This document shows positions 19,873 to 31,801 of a DNA stretch of 64,000 nt, piece by piece. The stretch's first letter is position 1. Every line of letters starts with the position of its first letter. The stretch is taken from assembly GCA_024167805.1 (NCBI GenBank), contig CP099988.1, positions 1,806,001-1,870,000 of the forward strand, written 5' to 3'. This DNA comes from Methanobacterium sp. ERen5 (GTDB lineage: Archaea > Methanobacteriota > Methanobacteria > Methanobacteriales > Methanobacteriaceae). The notes under the pieces were generated by a model, which saw only the letters and a list, made by a program, of their open reading frames with translations, was not told the origin of the DNA and did no database searches. The position numbers and the translations under genes were made by a program.

Positions 19873-20786
19873 TTAATTCTTTTTCCTGTGTCTGATCTTC
19901 ACTGCAACACCTTTAGTTGCAGATTTCATCTCTTTTCCACTGAGCACAGATTTACCCACGGCCACAACTTCCCCATCTCTAACTACAACAACTTCATCCA
20001 TTGGCACAATATTCGGATCTGCATCAACAACTCCTGGGGTAAACAAGGTGTTGGTCTTCATCTCAAAATCAATTTCAACCCAGTTAACACCCATATCATG
20101 TACCCTCTCCCCACCTGGAAGGTTCAAGGAGTAAAGTCCAGTATCGAAGGACAGTGTTGCAAACTGTTCATGGTTGTGGATCATCTTACGTGTGAATCTT
20201 CCAACAGCTTTGGTTTCATCTGGTATGAAACTATCACCCTTTTAGTGTTGAACTGGTATCTTGCAATGGATCTGAAACCATTAATTCGTTTCTGACTGTT
20301 TTTGATCCTGGGATAATTTCTGATTTCCTTTTTGAGGTTGTCCATGGATTCCCATGAAGTTGGCCTACCATCTTCACATGTGTAAATGGCATCTTCAAGG
20401 TAGGCTTCACAAGCCTCCCTGTATCCACCTGAAACATGTGCAATCACATCTTTTCCATCCACGTAGTTTTTAAGACATTCTCCTGTGAGATCAATTTCTT
20501 CCTGGGACCAGTCTCCTGTGGTAGATGTGTCGTAGGATTGTATTGGATAGGTACGATCCATCTCACGTGGACAAACACCGAATGGTGAGGTTAAAATTGC
20601 CTCTTGAACACCCTTGGTCGCCCTCATAAATACAGAGTGGGACTTGGAATTTGAGTAGGGTTTTCTCATGCTGCATGGTAAAACCACGACCACATCACCC
20701 AGTGGTTCGAGCAAACTCATTCTTTCACGCCATCTGACCACTTCAGGCCGATGTAAAGATTCATCAATGGTACATGGTATTTTCAT
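19873..20786 (-). CDS. Compact archaeosine synthase (ArcS)-like protein with PUA domain, one frameshift
   Basis: The N-terminal part (to about residue 180) carries the ArcS signature PCSMRKPYSNSKSH, matching PC-x3-KPY-x2-S-x2-H, then SPFGVCPREMDRTYP. The frame is lost near 20240. One A added to the run (plus-strand T-run 20240-20243) gives TKKGDSFIPDETKAVGRF and leads into a C-terminal PUA domain (GVVDADPNIVPMDEVVVV...GVAVKIRHRKK). The total is about 305 residues, lacking the TGT-like N-terminal half of full-length ArcS. It probably acts in archaeosine tRNA modification, but whether this short form is catalytic alone is unknown. Confidence 0.8.
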
Positions 20787-20998
20787 ATTAAATTTTCCTC
20801 GTGTAAATGATTTTATTTTGTAAATGTATACTAGAAATTTAGTCAGTTCTATATTAATAATGTTCTTAAAAAACCTAAAAATAATCTACAGTATAAATAT
20901 TTCTGTGGGGATTCAAGAAAAAATTTGGTAAAAAAACCCAATTAATGGCTAAATAAATGGAGTTTCAAAGATTTCAACCCATACGATCCATGGACTGC

Positions 20999-23900
20999 TC
21001 ATGATTTGGGGAAATTTATCATTCCATTTGCCTGTAACTCCAGAGATCCGCTTTCAAGAAGTTCCAGTACAATTCCTTCGATTCTTTTAGCTGTAGCTCC
21101 TCTTGTAACTTTTATTCCAAACAACCTAGATGTTTGTTTAATAATTTCGGCCATTGGGGATGCATATTGGGTTTTTAACACTATCTGCACTGCTTTTGCA
21201 ATCTCCTCATCACTTATGAGGTTGATCTTGGCCGGAGGATCAACAGAACGTCTTCGGACCCTTAGCACAGCACTTCGGGAGTAAACAAAATCATCCCTGA
21301 TGATGATGTTTCTGTTCTCCTCTGCAAGCTGCACACCAGCCATGATAGAATCATGAATTCTTTTACCTGCCCTTTTAAGTCCCCAAACAACTCTTATACG
21401 TCTTATTATCTCTGTGATGTGTATTGGACCTTCTTCATCCACAATTTGCACCACTAGTCTCGCCATGTCATCCACAGATTTTTCATGGATCTCACCAGTC
21501 ACAGGAATACAGAACTCTCTACATGGAACATAATCCACAACACTGTCTTCCTCATCTTCCACAAGATCCACGAACTCAACAGCTTCCTCTATAACGGGTT
21601 TCTCTAATTCTTCTTCAACATGGGCTTTGGAAACTTCTTCCTCTCCAACTTGTAGAGCATCGTCCACTGCCATGTGTTCGGTTTCCAAGTTTTGGGGTTT
21701 TGGTTCTTCAAATTCTGGGGAAGTTTCTGGTTCTTCGAACTTTGCATTTTCAACGATTTTGGAGTCTGCAATGATTTCAGGATCAGTTTCAGCAGATAAT
21801 TCAGGTTTTAAATCCTCAGATTCCCACTTAACTGTTTGGGAACCGGTTTCTTCTTCAGGCAATGTTCTGTCCTCGGGGTTTCCAGTTCCTGTTCTTTCAT
21901 ATGCAGGTTCGTACTCTCCAATTGGTTTGACAGTTTCACTGTCATCTGGTGTTGTATCGAGTTTGACTATTGGCTTTAAGTCTTTCGCATTTTTAACTGC
22001 TTCCAATAACCGTTTTTCAGATTCTGCACGGTTTCTGTACCAGTCTGTTGACCATACTCTGTAAATGTGCCATTCTAAACCCTCGAGAATTTGCTGGCGG
22101 AGCCTGTCTCTGTCCCTGGCTACTGGTGAACTGTGGTATGTTTCTCCGTCACATTCGATACCCACCAGATATTTACCCCTTTCTTCTGGATCAACAACTG
22201 CAAGATCTATCCTGAAACCTGCACACCCGACCTGCTTGTGAACTTCGTAGTTGTGGGATCTCAGGAATTCGTAGAGGGAATCTTCAAATTCTGTGTTTAA
22301 TTCGTCATCAGAATCGTATTTGGTGTCAAGCATCTTGGTTTCAGAGTACTTTAAAAATGATTTAAGGGCCCTGAGTCCGAATGGTGCATTTTCATTAAGA
22401 TTAATCTCTGTGTGTCTGAAATTGGAGAATACAACAGTTTTTTCTCTTGCCCTGGTTATAAGCACATTTAAACGTCTTTCTCCACCTTCTCTGTTTAATG
22501 GTCCGAAGTTTAAACTCAGGTGTCCGTTTTCATCTTTTCCATACCCTACACTTATGAAGATCACATCTCTTTCGTCTCCCTGGATGGTTTCCAGGTTTTT
22601 AACGAAGAAATGTTCTTCAAGATCGTTTGAAAAGTATTTTTCAAGGGATGGATTCTGTCTGAGGTAAAGTTCTACCTCTTCAAGAATTGCCTGTTGTTGT
22701 TTGATATTGAAGGTTCCTATACCCAAACTCTTGGAGAGACCATGTTCTCTGTAGTGATCTCCAGCAGCTTCAACAACCCTTCTTGCTTCCAGCCTGTTGG
22801 ACGATGTGTTACCACGATCGTAAACTGTGTCTTCCATATATTCAAACTTGAGTCCGAGGCTTTCAGTTTCATGGCACGGTGATGGATAGATAAGTAGGTT
22901 GTTGTCATAAAATTCCTGGTTGGAAAGTGCGATCAAAGATTCGTGCCTACTTCTGTAGTGCCATCTCAACATCTTAGTTGGGAACCTTCCCTTACACAGA
23001 TGTAAAATACTTTCCATATCAGAGATTGATGCAATTTCATAGTCCTCATTCTCATCAGTCTCGAGTATAATATCAAAAAAGGTTGTAGGTGGAAGCTGTC
23101 TTGTATCACCCATAACTACAGCTTGATTAGCCCTTAAAAATGCTCCAAGTGAATCTTCTGGTTTGACCTGACTGGCTTCATCAAAGATAACCACATCGAA
23201 CCTCAGGTCCACAGAATTTTTAGGGTCTATGAACTGGGCAATAGAAAGTGGACTCATCATGAAACATGGTTTAATTTTTTTAACCAGGGTACCTGCATTG
23301 GACAACAGTTTTCGTATGGGCATGTGCCCCCTTTTCCTGTTAAATTCACTGAGTAAAATTCCAAGCTCGGAAGTTCTAGAAACAGCAGTGTTGATGTGGG
23401 GTCTGTTGTAGGCTATCCTGTTTGAAATTCTTTTTCTGTTGAGTGAAATAATCTGCCTATCTAAATCAATGAATCTGCCGATTTTCCTCTCGTGAATTTC
23501 ACCAATAAAGCTTGAAAGTATGTGATTTTCAAGAAATGCATTTCTTAGAAGATCGTCTGCAAAGTTAGCCTTTAAACATGGAATAATATCGTCTATATTA
23601 ATTTTATCCGCCTTTATAAGCTCCACAATAGGCTGTGCAATTGGGCTTGGAGTTTCATTTAAAATGGCTGTTAACTGTGACCATTTCTGGAGTAGGGGCA
23701 TTCCTTTCAGGAAATTTTCAATACGACTTTCCAGTTCGTGAAACCTCACAAACCTCATTTTAGCACCGAAGACAAGTTCCTCATCAATTTTGATGTAACC
23801 TTTTATTGCTTTGTAAACCTTTAAAAAGCTGCCATAGTCTTTGTTAAGTTTTTGAATGGTTCCATTGATGGTTGCAGTGTCTGGTCCGTCTACAATAATA

Positions 23901-26133
23901 TCAAAGGTCCTTTCTGTTATTTTCCCTGTTTTCAACAGTTTTTTAACTGTTAAAACCCACTCTGCAAGCTCCTTAATTTTTTTAAGATCAGTTTCTGTAC
24001 CCTTCCAATCATCACCAAAAACGGATTTAGCTTCAGAATTAAGATCCTCAAGTTTTTTCTGGAGTTCTTGACAGGATTTAAGGGTTTTAAGATCCTGGAT
24101 AATTACATCATCCTCTTCAGGTACAGCGTCCCTGTAAAGTTTGGCTATTTTATCTTTGGACTTTTTATATTTACCTCTGAAACTTTTTAAGAATTTAGAA
24201 GAAGTTTCCTCGTAATCGTCTAGAAGGCTCTGGATATTGGTATTTAAAACTCCTTTGTTGAACCTCTTTTCTAGTTCTTTCCTGTTTGCATCGTACTCCA
24301 CCATGATGTCTATGATGTGTATGATTTCACTCCTACCAATTTCCCAGACCGGGTTGAAAATTACTTCAGGATTGGTTGTGAGTGGATCTGCAATTAAAAG
24401 TGCTGTTTTGATGGAACTGTCAAGTTCGCTCTTATTTAGTGGTTTTCTAATGCCTGTTAATTCGATTAGTTCGTATAGATCTGCTTCCACATCGTTGAGT
24501 GTTAAAACAGCATTTTCAAGCAGTTCGGCAATGTCTTCACTGTCTGTGGGTAGTATGGTTCCGGGTTCTGTGTTGTACCATGCATTTTTAGAAATTGGTT
24601 TAAGGGGTGTTAGGACTTCTGTAACATTTTTCAATGTTGAAACAGCATTTTTCCAATCCTTTTGGGTGTAAGATTCAGGATTCTCTATGTGTGCCCGTGG
24701 AATATTTCTTTCAACCTTTTTGAAATGTTGAATAGCATCTTCCTTCATACCGAAGAGTTGGAATGGTGAAAAACCCGATTTTCCAATGGATGTGTGTAGA
24801 ACTTCGTTGTACTGGTTGAGTTCAAGTTTCAACCTTTCAAGTTCATCAAATTCTTCATCCAATGGTCTTAAACGGTCATATTGACTGTAAAGAGTTCTTT
24901 CAAGTTCTTTTAAAACATTTTTCTTGTTGGATTTGTGACTGTGAAGCTCGAGACAAAACTCTCCCAGACCAATACTATCTAAACGTGTTTTAACAACTTC
25001 TAAAGCTGCCATTTTTTCACTTACAAATAGTACGGATTTACCGTTGGCCATGAGTTCGGATATGAGGTTTACAATGGTTTGGGATTTTCCTGTGCCGGGA
25101 GGTCCCTCAACAACCAGGTTCATTCCACATTTTGCTTCTTCAACCACGGCTATCTGTGAAGAATCTGCATCAACAACGTTGAAAACATCTTTACTATTCA
25201 GTTTCTTGTCAACATCTTCCTCATTAAACTCTGTTTTGTCAATGGATTCAACATCATCAAACAAGGTTTTTATTATGCTGTTCTCAGCAATGGAAACTCC
25301 GCCCCAGCTTGCAGGGTCCAGATCCTTGAACATCACGAACTTGGTGAAACTGAAGAAGTTGAGGTAAATTTCGTACACAACATTCCAATCTTTTTTAGGT
25401 TCTATTGCGTCGGAAACTGATTCGAAGTAGTGGTAAATCCCCTCTTTATGTTCTGGCATTTCAAAGCCAGGCAGTTCAACACCCTGTTCAAGCAGTTTTT
25501 CCTGGAGCGAAATGTTTGGAATGATGTCTTCACCAGTCCATTTGAGTTTGAAGGATCCCTTAACCTTCTTACGTTCCAGTTCAACTGGTATCAATATTAA
25601 AGGTGCCTTTCTCTTGGTTTCAGGGTCGTTGTTTTCAGTCCACTCCAGAAAACCAAGTGCCAAGTAGAGTATGTTGTAGCCCTGTTCTTCCAACACAGAT
25701 CTGGCCTGTTGATTGATGTAGAACAATCTTTTTTGAAGCTCTTCAGCTTCATGATTGGTTTGAAGTAGCAGGTTTCTGTGTTTGCTTGAAACCTTGCTGT
25801 TTGGAAGGGTAACTTCCAGAGCAAAGATGCTTCCTTGTCAGTGATGTCTATGGGTTTAAGTTTTAACTCTTCTTCTCCCTTTTGTTCTTCAGGTTTTTGG
25901 GTTCCATCCAAATCTTTTTTAACAGGTTTTCTGGCCCTTGGAATGAACTGCATCTTCTTGTCTTCCAAGACCATGAGCTGATAGATCTCTGTTGGAATTT
26001 CATCCACAACTTTGATTGATTTGGCGAGGGGTTTGAAGTTTAAGAGTTTGTTTCGCATGGTCAAATCAAGCAAATTTTTTCTGAGTGCTCCTATCTTTGC
26101 TTCTGTGTTAATATTTGCTGATTCTTCCATCAC
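20999..26133 (-). CDS. Giant DUF4011-helicase-nuclease-DUF3320 protein (Hhe-like defence candidate), one frameshift
   Basis: Corrected by one G at the GG (plus-strand CC 25833-25834), this is one protein of about 1711 residues. In order it has: an N-terminal DUF4011 region (RKNLLDLTMRNKLLNF); Walker A VEGPPGTGKSQ near 344; a long helical insert; Walker B IFDEASQVKPEDS near 984 with GDTRQLPP; helicase motifs ETIQGDERDVIFIS and NVLITRAREK; a Vsr/DUF559-type nuclease with GFRIDLAV and GIECDGETYHSS near 1328; an acidic linker; and a C-terminal DUF3320 region. From memory, this order resembles the single-gene anti-phage system Hhe. It stands alone with no methyltransferase beside it. Confidence 0.85.
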
Positions 26134-26389
26134 AACTACTCCAACATCTTATCCAATTACAATTTATTCTTAAAAAAACTATCTTAGTCTTATATGGAAT
26201 AAGTTTTTCTATTGTTGATTGTTTTCTGTTCAATATTCCAATGGATTAACCATGAATATCCAGAAACATGAAAAAATATCCAAATTAACCTTCAAAAATA
26301 ATATCGTAAAAAATAGACAAAATTGAGATTTTGAATTTACAAAAAAATGAAAAAAATTTTTTATATAAGCGAGTTGGTGTTAATTTGGT

Positions 26390-27888
26390 TTACTTTTGGA
26401 GTTCTCCGTTTATCCATTTAACTCCAGTTATAACTGCCAGATCCCTGTTTACAGATACTAAATCTGATTTATCAAGTTTTGAAACATCATCCTTCCCCGT
26501 TATTCTGGTTAAATTAGCTATTTCCTTGGAGGATAGTTCTATGAAGTTGCTTAGTTTTTTAACACCTTCTCCTTGATCCACCTGTTTTTCGAGTTTGGGG
26601 TTTTGGGTTGCAATGCCTGTTGGACAGTTACCTGTGTAACACAACCTGTACTGTTCACAGTTAATTGCTATCAGGGCTGCTGTACCAATATAAACTGCAT
26701 CTGCACTAAGGGCAAGACATTTAGTAAAGTCAGCAGAGCTTCGAAGCCCACCACTACCAATGAGTGAAACTTTTCTCTTTGGTTTTAATTTGTTCAAGGT
26801 TTGCTTTGCACGGGGTAATGCAGAGAAGATTGGTATTCCAACATTTTCCCTCACATACTTATCTGTTGCGCCGGTACCTCCTCCAAAACCATCAAGTGCT
26901 ATGAAGTCAACTCCTGCTTCCACCAGTACCTTCACATCATCTTCAACATTTCCACAACCAATTTTTGCACCAATGGGTGCTCCTGAACTCATTCTCCTGA
27001 GTTTTAACACCTTCTTTTTAGATCCCTTGGTGTGAGTATGTCTGGATGGTGGGCTGGTGAGTAGGCTGGTTCACCATTTTCCAAGTTCCTCTTACTTGAA
27101 ACTTCTTCAGTCATCTTCTCTGCAGGCAGGTAACTTCCCTTACCGGGATAGGCTCCCTGTCCAAATCTGATCTCTATTGCAGCAGCATTTTTTAAGATTT
27201 CGTCTTCAACACCAAACCTTCCAGTGGAGTATTGAACAACCATGGTCTTGGATCTTGCTAGTTCCTCATCAAGAACACCACCTTCACCTGAGTTAAAACC
27301 AACATTCAAGTTCGAAGCAGTTTTTGAAATCACAGATTTAGCACTCTTTGAAACAGCACCAAAACTCAGTCCAGATATCATTATGGGATTCGATAGTTCT
27401 AAAGGTTTTTTGGCATCTTTTCCAAGTACGATACTGGTTTTAACAGGGTCTGTTGTATTGAGGGGTAACTTCATGACTTGGGCGGGTACGAAGTAGAGGT
27501 CGTCCAATGAAAATGGGAGTTTTTTAAGGGAGCCCATGGATCCAATCACACTCTCACCAACCGCACTTTCATCCTTTATATCCACAATAGTCTGGTAGTG
27601 ATCATCATCTTCATCTGAATGTTTTTTTCTCATGAAAATCTTGTTTTCACCGACCATATCCTTGTCACAGAAGTAAATACCCTTGAGATCATGTTCGAAG
27701 TAAATGGGACATGTATCGCAGATGCAAACTTCAATGTCCACATCACATTTACTTGGTCCCTTTCCACAGTAGAGAACTTCACCACCACATTTGTAGGGGT
27801 AGCTTGGACATAACTTACAGTGGCACTTAGCACGATTTTCAGGTGAATTTTTTATTTTCATTAATTTAGATTCCGAGTCTTGAACCAT
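26390..27888 (-). CDS. Glutamate synthase-like FMN protein with N-terminal DUF2769-like Cys domain, one frameshift
   Basis: About 499 residues once one A is added at the A-run (plus-strand T-run 27015-27019), giving RDLKKKVLKLRRMSSG. The N-terminal 70 residues hold a Cys-rich domain (LYCGKGPSKC, then CICDTCPIYFEHDL) that looks like the stand-alone DUF2769 proteins at 41762 and 49303. The rest is the FMN/Fe-S barrel of the GltB family: PIMISGLSFGAVSKSAK, GFNSGEGGV, IEIRFGQGAYPGKG, DFIALDGFGGGTGAT, LIGSGGLRSSADF, and the Cys cluster CEQYRLCYTGNCPTGIATQ. It lacks the glutaminase domain. It probably makes glutamate or does a related reaction with an outside ammonia or electron donor. Confidence 0.85.
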
Positions 27889-27952
27889 TTTCTACTATCT
27901 CCAAGTAAATTTGTTGGGTAAGGTTTCAAAAGAGTAATAACTTTGTATTTTT

Positions 27953-29709
27953 TTATACGAACCGTTTAGGATCTGTATCAATATCCACAATCACTGGTTT
28001 TTCAGATTTGAAAGCTTTTTCAACTGCAGCTGGAAGATCTTCGGGTTTTTCTACCTTGATGCCCATACCTCCACAGCACCTTGCATAGGCTGCGTAGTCC
28101 AGATCCTGGAGTTCTGTCTGCCAATTTTCGTAGCCTTCCATTTTCTGTTCTTGCATGATCATTCCCAACTGTTTGTTGTTGAATATGAAGACCTTGATTG
28201 GAAGTTGATATTTAACTGCTGTTAGGAAGTCTGCCATCACCATTGAAAATCCACCATCACCTGTGATACACACCACCTGTTTATCAGGGTACATGAGTTG
28301 GGATGTGAGTGCCGCTGGAAAACCAAAGCCCATAGAAGCCAGATTTCCCGACATGATCATTTTCTGAGTCTTTTTCATCCAGAAATTTCTTCCAAACCAC
28401 CAGCAGTGCTCTCCAACATCGAGGGTAATTATTGCATCGGGGTCGATCATCTCATTCAACACACCCAATATGTAAGGTGCCCTAAGAGGAGTTTTATCAG
28501 ACTCAAATTCCTGTTTAAGAAGTTCTATCCATTCATTTTTGAGCTTGGCCACTTCTTCCATGTAATCATTTCTTTCTGCTTCTTTCACAAGTTCTTGGAG
28601 TACAGGTAGAATTTCTGAACAGTTTCCAACTAAACCAACTTCCACTGGAAATCTTCGGGCTATCATAAGTGGATCAATATCTATTTGAACAGTTTTTTCT
28701 CTGGTATCTGGGTCATATCTGAAAATGATGATCCAATCACTATGAGCAGATCTGAATCGTCAACCAATTTGGTTGAGGCTGTTGATCCAATACCTCCATG
28801 GCTTCCAACGTAGAGATCTTCGTACTCGTCCACCACTCCCTTAGCTCTGAAGGTGGTTGTGATTGGTGCCTTAATTTTCTCAGCAAATTTTAAAAGAGCT
28901 TTACCTTGTTCAATTGAACCAAATCCTGCGATAATCACTGGTCTTTCAGATTTGTCAATAATTTTAGCTGCCCTTTCAATGAGGTATTTCGTGGGTTTGG
29001 TTGCCCTAGTTGGAAAATTTCCCTCAAATGGAACTAGTTTGGTTTGGTGGTCCAACTTCTGGACATCGTTGGGAATTCCAATATGAGAAACTCCCCTTTC
29101 AATCAACGAATGTTTAATTGCCAGGGTAGCAAGGGTGGTTGTCTGATCCCTGGACATAAGAATCTTGTTAAAAACAGTTAAAGGTTCAAAAAATGAGTAC
29201 TGATCTATTTCCTGGAACGATCCCGGACCAATTAACTGTCTTTTCACCATTCCAGTGAGTGCAACCACTGGAGAATGATCTAGTTTGGCATCGTAGAGAC
29301 CAGTGGCGAGGTTGGTTGCTCCAGGACCAGCAACAGTTAAACATGCAGCAACGTTTCCTGTGAGCTTACCATAAGCTGAAGCCATAAATGCTGCGGTTTG
29401 TTCATGTCTAACTTGTATAAACTCGAGTTTTGGATTGTTTTTTATGGCATCCACCACACCCAGTATTGATGTTCCGGGAATTCCAAAAACATGTTTAAGA
29501 CCTAATTCTGCCATCTGACCAACCAAGATATCTGAAACACTTTTATCACCCTTTAAATGTTCAGCAGACTCTTCTTGTAACGGTACAAAAACAGATTTAG
29601 GGGAGTTACAGACTGGACATCTCCAGTCCTCAGGCAGTTCCTCAAACTTATCAGATTCAACATCTTCATCATAAATGTAGTTACAGACTGTGCATCGATA
29701 TTTGCCCAT
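27953..29709 (-). CDS. Rubredoxin-TPP enzyme fusion (pyruvate oxidase/acetolactate synthase family), one frameshift
   Basis: About 585 residues after adding one A at the run (plus-strand T-run 28693-28698), which gives [13 protein letters not shown]. Residues 1-45 are a rubredoxin with iron ligands C6, C9, C31 and C34. It is followed by the TPP enzyme: an N-terminal domain with the catalytic Glu in [16 protein letters not shown], a central domain ([13 protein letters not shown]), and a C-terminal TPP site [12 protein letters not shown]...FNN. The sequence [18 protein letters not shown] after the site resembles pyruvate oxidase more than biosynthetic acetolactate synthase. The fused rubredoxin suggests single-electron transfer from the TPP or flavin site; this is inference. 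Confidence 0.85.
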
Positions 29710-29873
29710 TTAAACACCTTTCACCTAAAAATAAATTAAATATATCTACACCTATTTATGAATTCCAAACTAAATAAAATCTTGTATTATGGGTTTAGAG
29801 GGGTTTTTTTGGTGATAAAAACTGGAAAAATTAGGATTTAATTTTTTATGATACAAAGTACAATAGATCAGAC

Positions 29874-30622
29874 ATGGAAAATTTCAAGGTGAACAGAGGA
29901 TCAGACAACCGAACATTTATTGAAACACGATCCTACAAAAATCTTCACAAACAATTGAAAACAATTAAAACCCGACATGGAAGAATAATTCATGTGGTGG
30001 GTGCACCGGGAACAGGAAAATCATCAAACATCTACGCAGCAATTGAAGGACTCGGATTAAACTGTTACGATCTCGAATTTGGACTCATGGATCCCCATGC
30101 AGATGCGTCCAAACTCATGGACCAGATATACCATGATCTGAAGAGGGGTTTAAATGCAAGATCCAAATCAGAAATTTATCATGATCTAGCAAGTTTCGAT
30201 GCCCTTGTCATTGCAGACAAATTTCATGACGCACATCTAATGAACACTGAAATGGTTGGGTACAGTTTATGGGCAAAAACCAAAGGAATGGGTTCACTTA
30301 AATTTTATCTACTATGCATGAAGGAGTACCTTCTAAACAGGAAGAAGTACAAAGAAATTAACATAATTATTCAAACAGCTTGGACTGTGAAGTTAAACAG
30401 TGAGAAGAAGGATTTTTTACGGACTTTGGAATTATGTCCAGGTTTGCATTGGCCCTGTTGAGGCTGTTTTTTGAAGTTGTGGAGATAAGGTACAGCCGTG
30501 AAGAAACTGTTGAAATAGTTAAAAGCCATGTTGATGCGGACCAAAAGATCATCGAAGCCTACATAGATAAATTTGGTAACAAACCAAGGTTGGTGTGCCA
30601 AGCCATAGAGCACGAGTCCTAA
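29874..30622 (+). CDS. P-loop ATPase of unknown function, one frameshift
   Basis: Two frames join into a protein of about 250 residues if one T is added at 30413-30418, giving KKDFFTDFGIMSRFALALLRL. A clear Walker A, HVVGAPGTGKSSNIYAAI, lies near residues 40-58, and a possible Walker B is ASFDALVIADKF near 120. The C-terminal part (SREETVEIVKSHVDADQKI) looks like an AAA-type helical lid. The gene is alone between the TPP fusion (opposite strand) and a UbiA gene. The family is not recognised. Confidence 0.7.
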
Positions 30623-30849
30623 ATAAATTATGGATCATTTTCCATTAATCCAAAATTTTATAAAAAATTATTAATGTTAATTATCTTCATAAAGTTATAT
30701 CCTTAAAACAAATAGTAGCCCATCCAAAATTTAAGGAATAAACAGATGGGTAAACTTATATAACACATTTAAATGAATTCCAATGGTTCTGTGTTAAATT
30801 TCATTCATGGCATGGATTTGTCAGTAAAAAAATAATTATTCCCGATACC

Positions 30850-31665
30850 ATGATTAAAACTCTTATAAAGTCCACAAGAATTAGTTGGGCCGCAAAAAAT
30901 GTGAACATGTACCTTCTGGTTTTAACATACGCCTACTTTGCAGATGCGTTTATAAGCAATCCCCTTGAAATACTCGAAGGCTTAATTCTAGTATCTGCTC
31001 TTTGGGGAGCTCTGTACAGTCTAAACGATCTGACTGATATTGATGAGGATATGAAGGACACCATGAAACAGTCCAGACCATTCATACAGGAACATGTTGA
31101 GAAGAAATGGATAATCGCATTTTGCTCGGTGATCATCGGAGCTGTTTTTGTAGTTTCAATTTTAACACTGCCCATGGCATTCACAGTGATAGTTCTGTTG
31201 ATGTTTTTAAATCAGGTGTTGTACACTGTACCTCCAATCAGGCTTAAGGACACGGTACTTGCACCATTTTTCAGCACAGCAACCAATTCAGTGCTTAGAA
31301 TGGCTTCATGTGCAGTTTTACTGGGAAGTATTGCCATAGTACCTTGGAGTGTTTACCTGTTCATGTACGTTGGAAGTATGGGCACCTACATCATGTACAA
31401 GTCCAAACAAAAACTGGCCAGCGTGTTAACAGCCATAACGGGGATTATACTCTTGTATGCATTTATTAATGGAGATATGAATCTGATACAGTTTGCTGTG
31501 GCAGTTCTACCAGCATCCTTTGCAACGTTACCTTTGTACCTGTCCCTTTTCACACAGAAGGACAAAATGTTCGATATTGCAGATGTTTTGTACCACCAAA
31601 TTGCCATGATCTTCTTCTTGGTATGCATATTTTACATACTATTTTTCCATTCAACACCAGTCTAA
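30850..31665 (+). CDS. UbiA-family prenyltransferase
   Basis: The 271-residue membrane protein has seven to nine hydrophobic helices. The first Asp-rich motif is NDLTDIDED (residues about 58-66), followed by SRPF; after two helices comes YTVPPIRLKD, the usual pattern after the fourth helix. The family transfers prenyl groups to aromatic or lipid acceptors inside the membrane. The second Asp motif is not obvious, so the acceptor cannot be named. It starts at ATG 30850 without a strong ribosome site. Confidence 0.8.
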   Translation: MIKTLIKSTRISWAAKNVNMYLLVLTYAYFADAFISNPLEILEGLILVSALWGALYSLNDLTDIDEDMKDTMKQSRPFIQEHVEKKWIIAFCSVIIGAVFVVSILTLPMAFTVIVLLMFLNQVLYTVPPIRLKDTVLAPFFSTATNSVLRMASCAVLLGSIAIVPWSVYLFMYVGSMGTYIMYKSKQKLASVLTAITGIILLYAFINGDMNLIQFAVAVLPASFATLPLYLSLFTQKDKMFDIADVLYHQIAMIFFLVCIFYILFFHSTPV

Positions 31666-31801
31666 AACTTGAATGCAATTGGTTTAGGATTTAAGATCTC
31701 ATTTAACTGATAGGGGACATTGGAATTGCTTTTTTACCTAAAAAATGGTCCAGATCTAGGGGGAAATTATCTAAAAAAAGAAAAAAGAGAAGGGGATTTA
31801 T

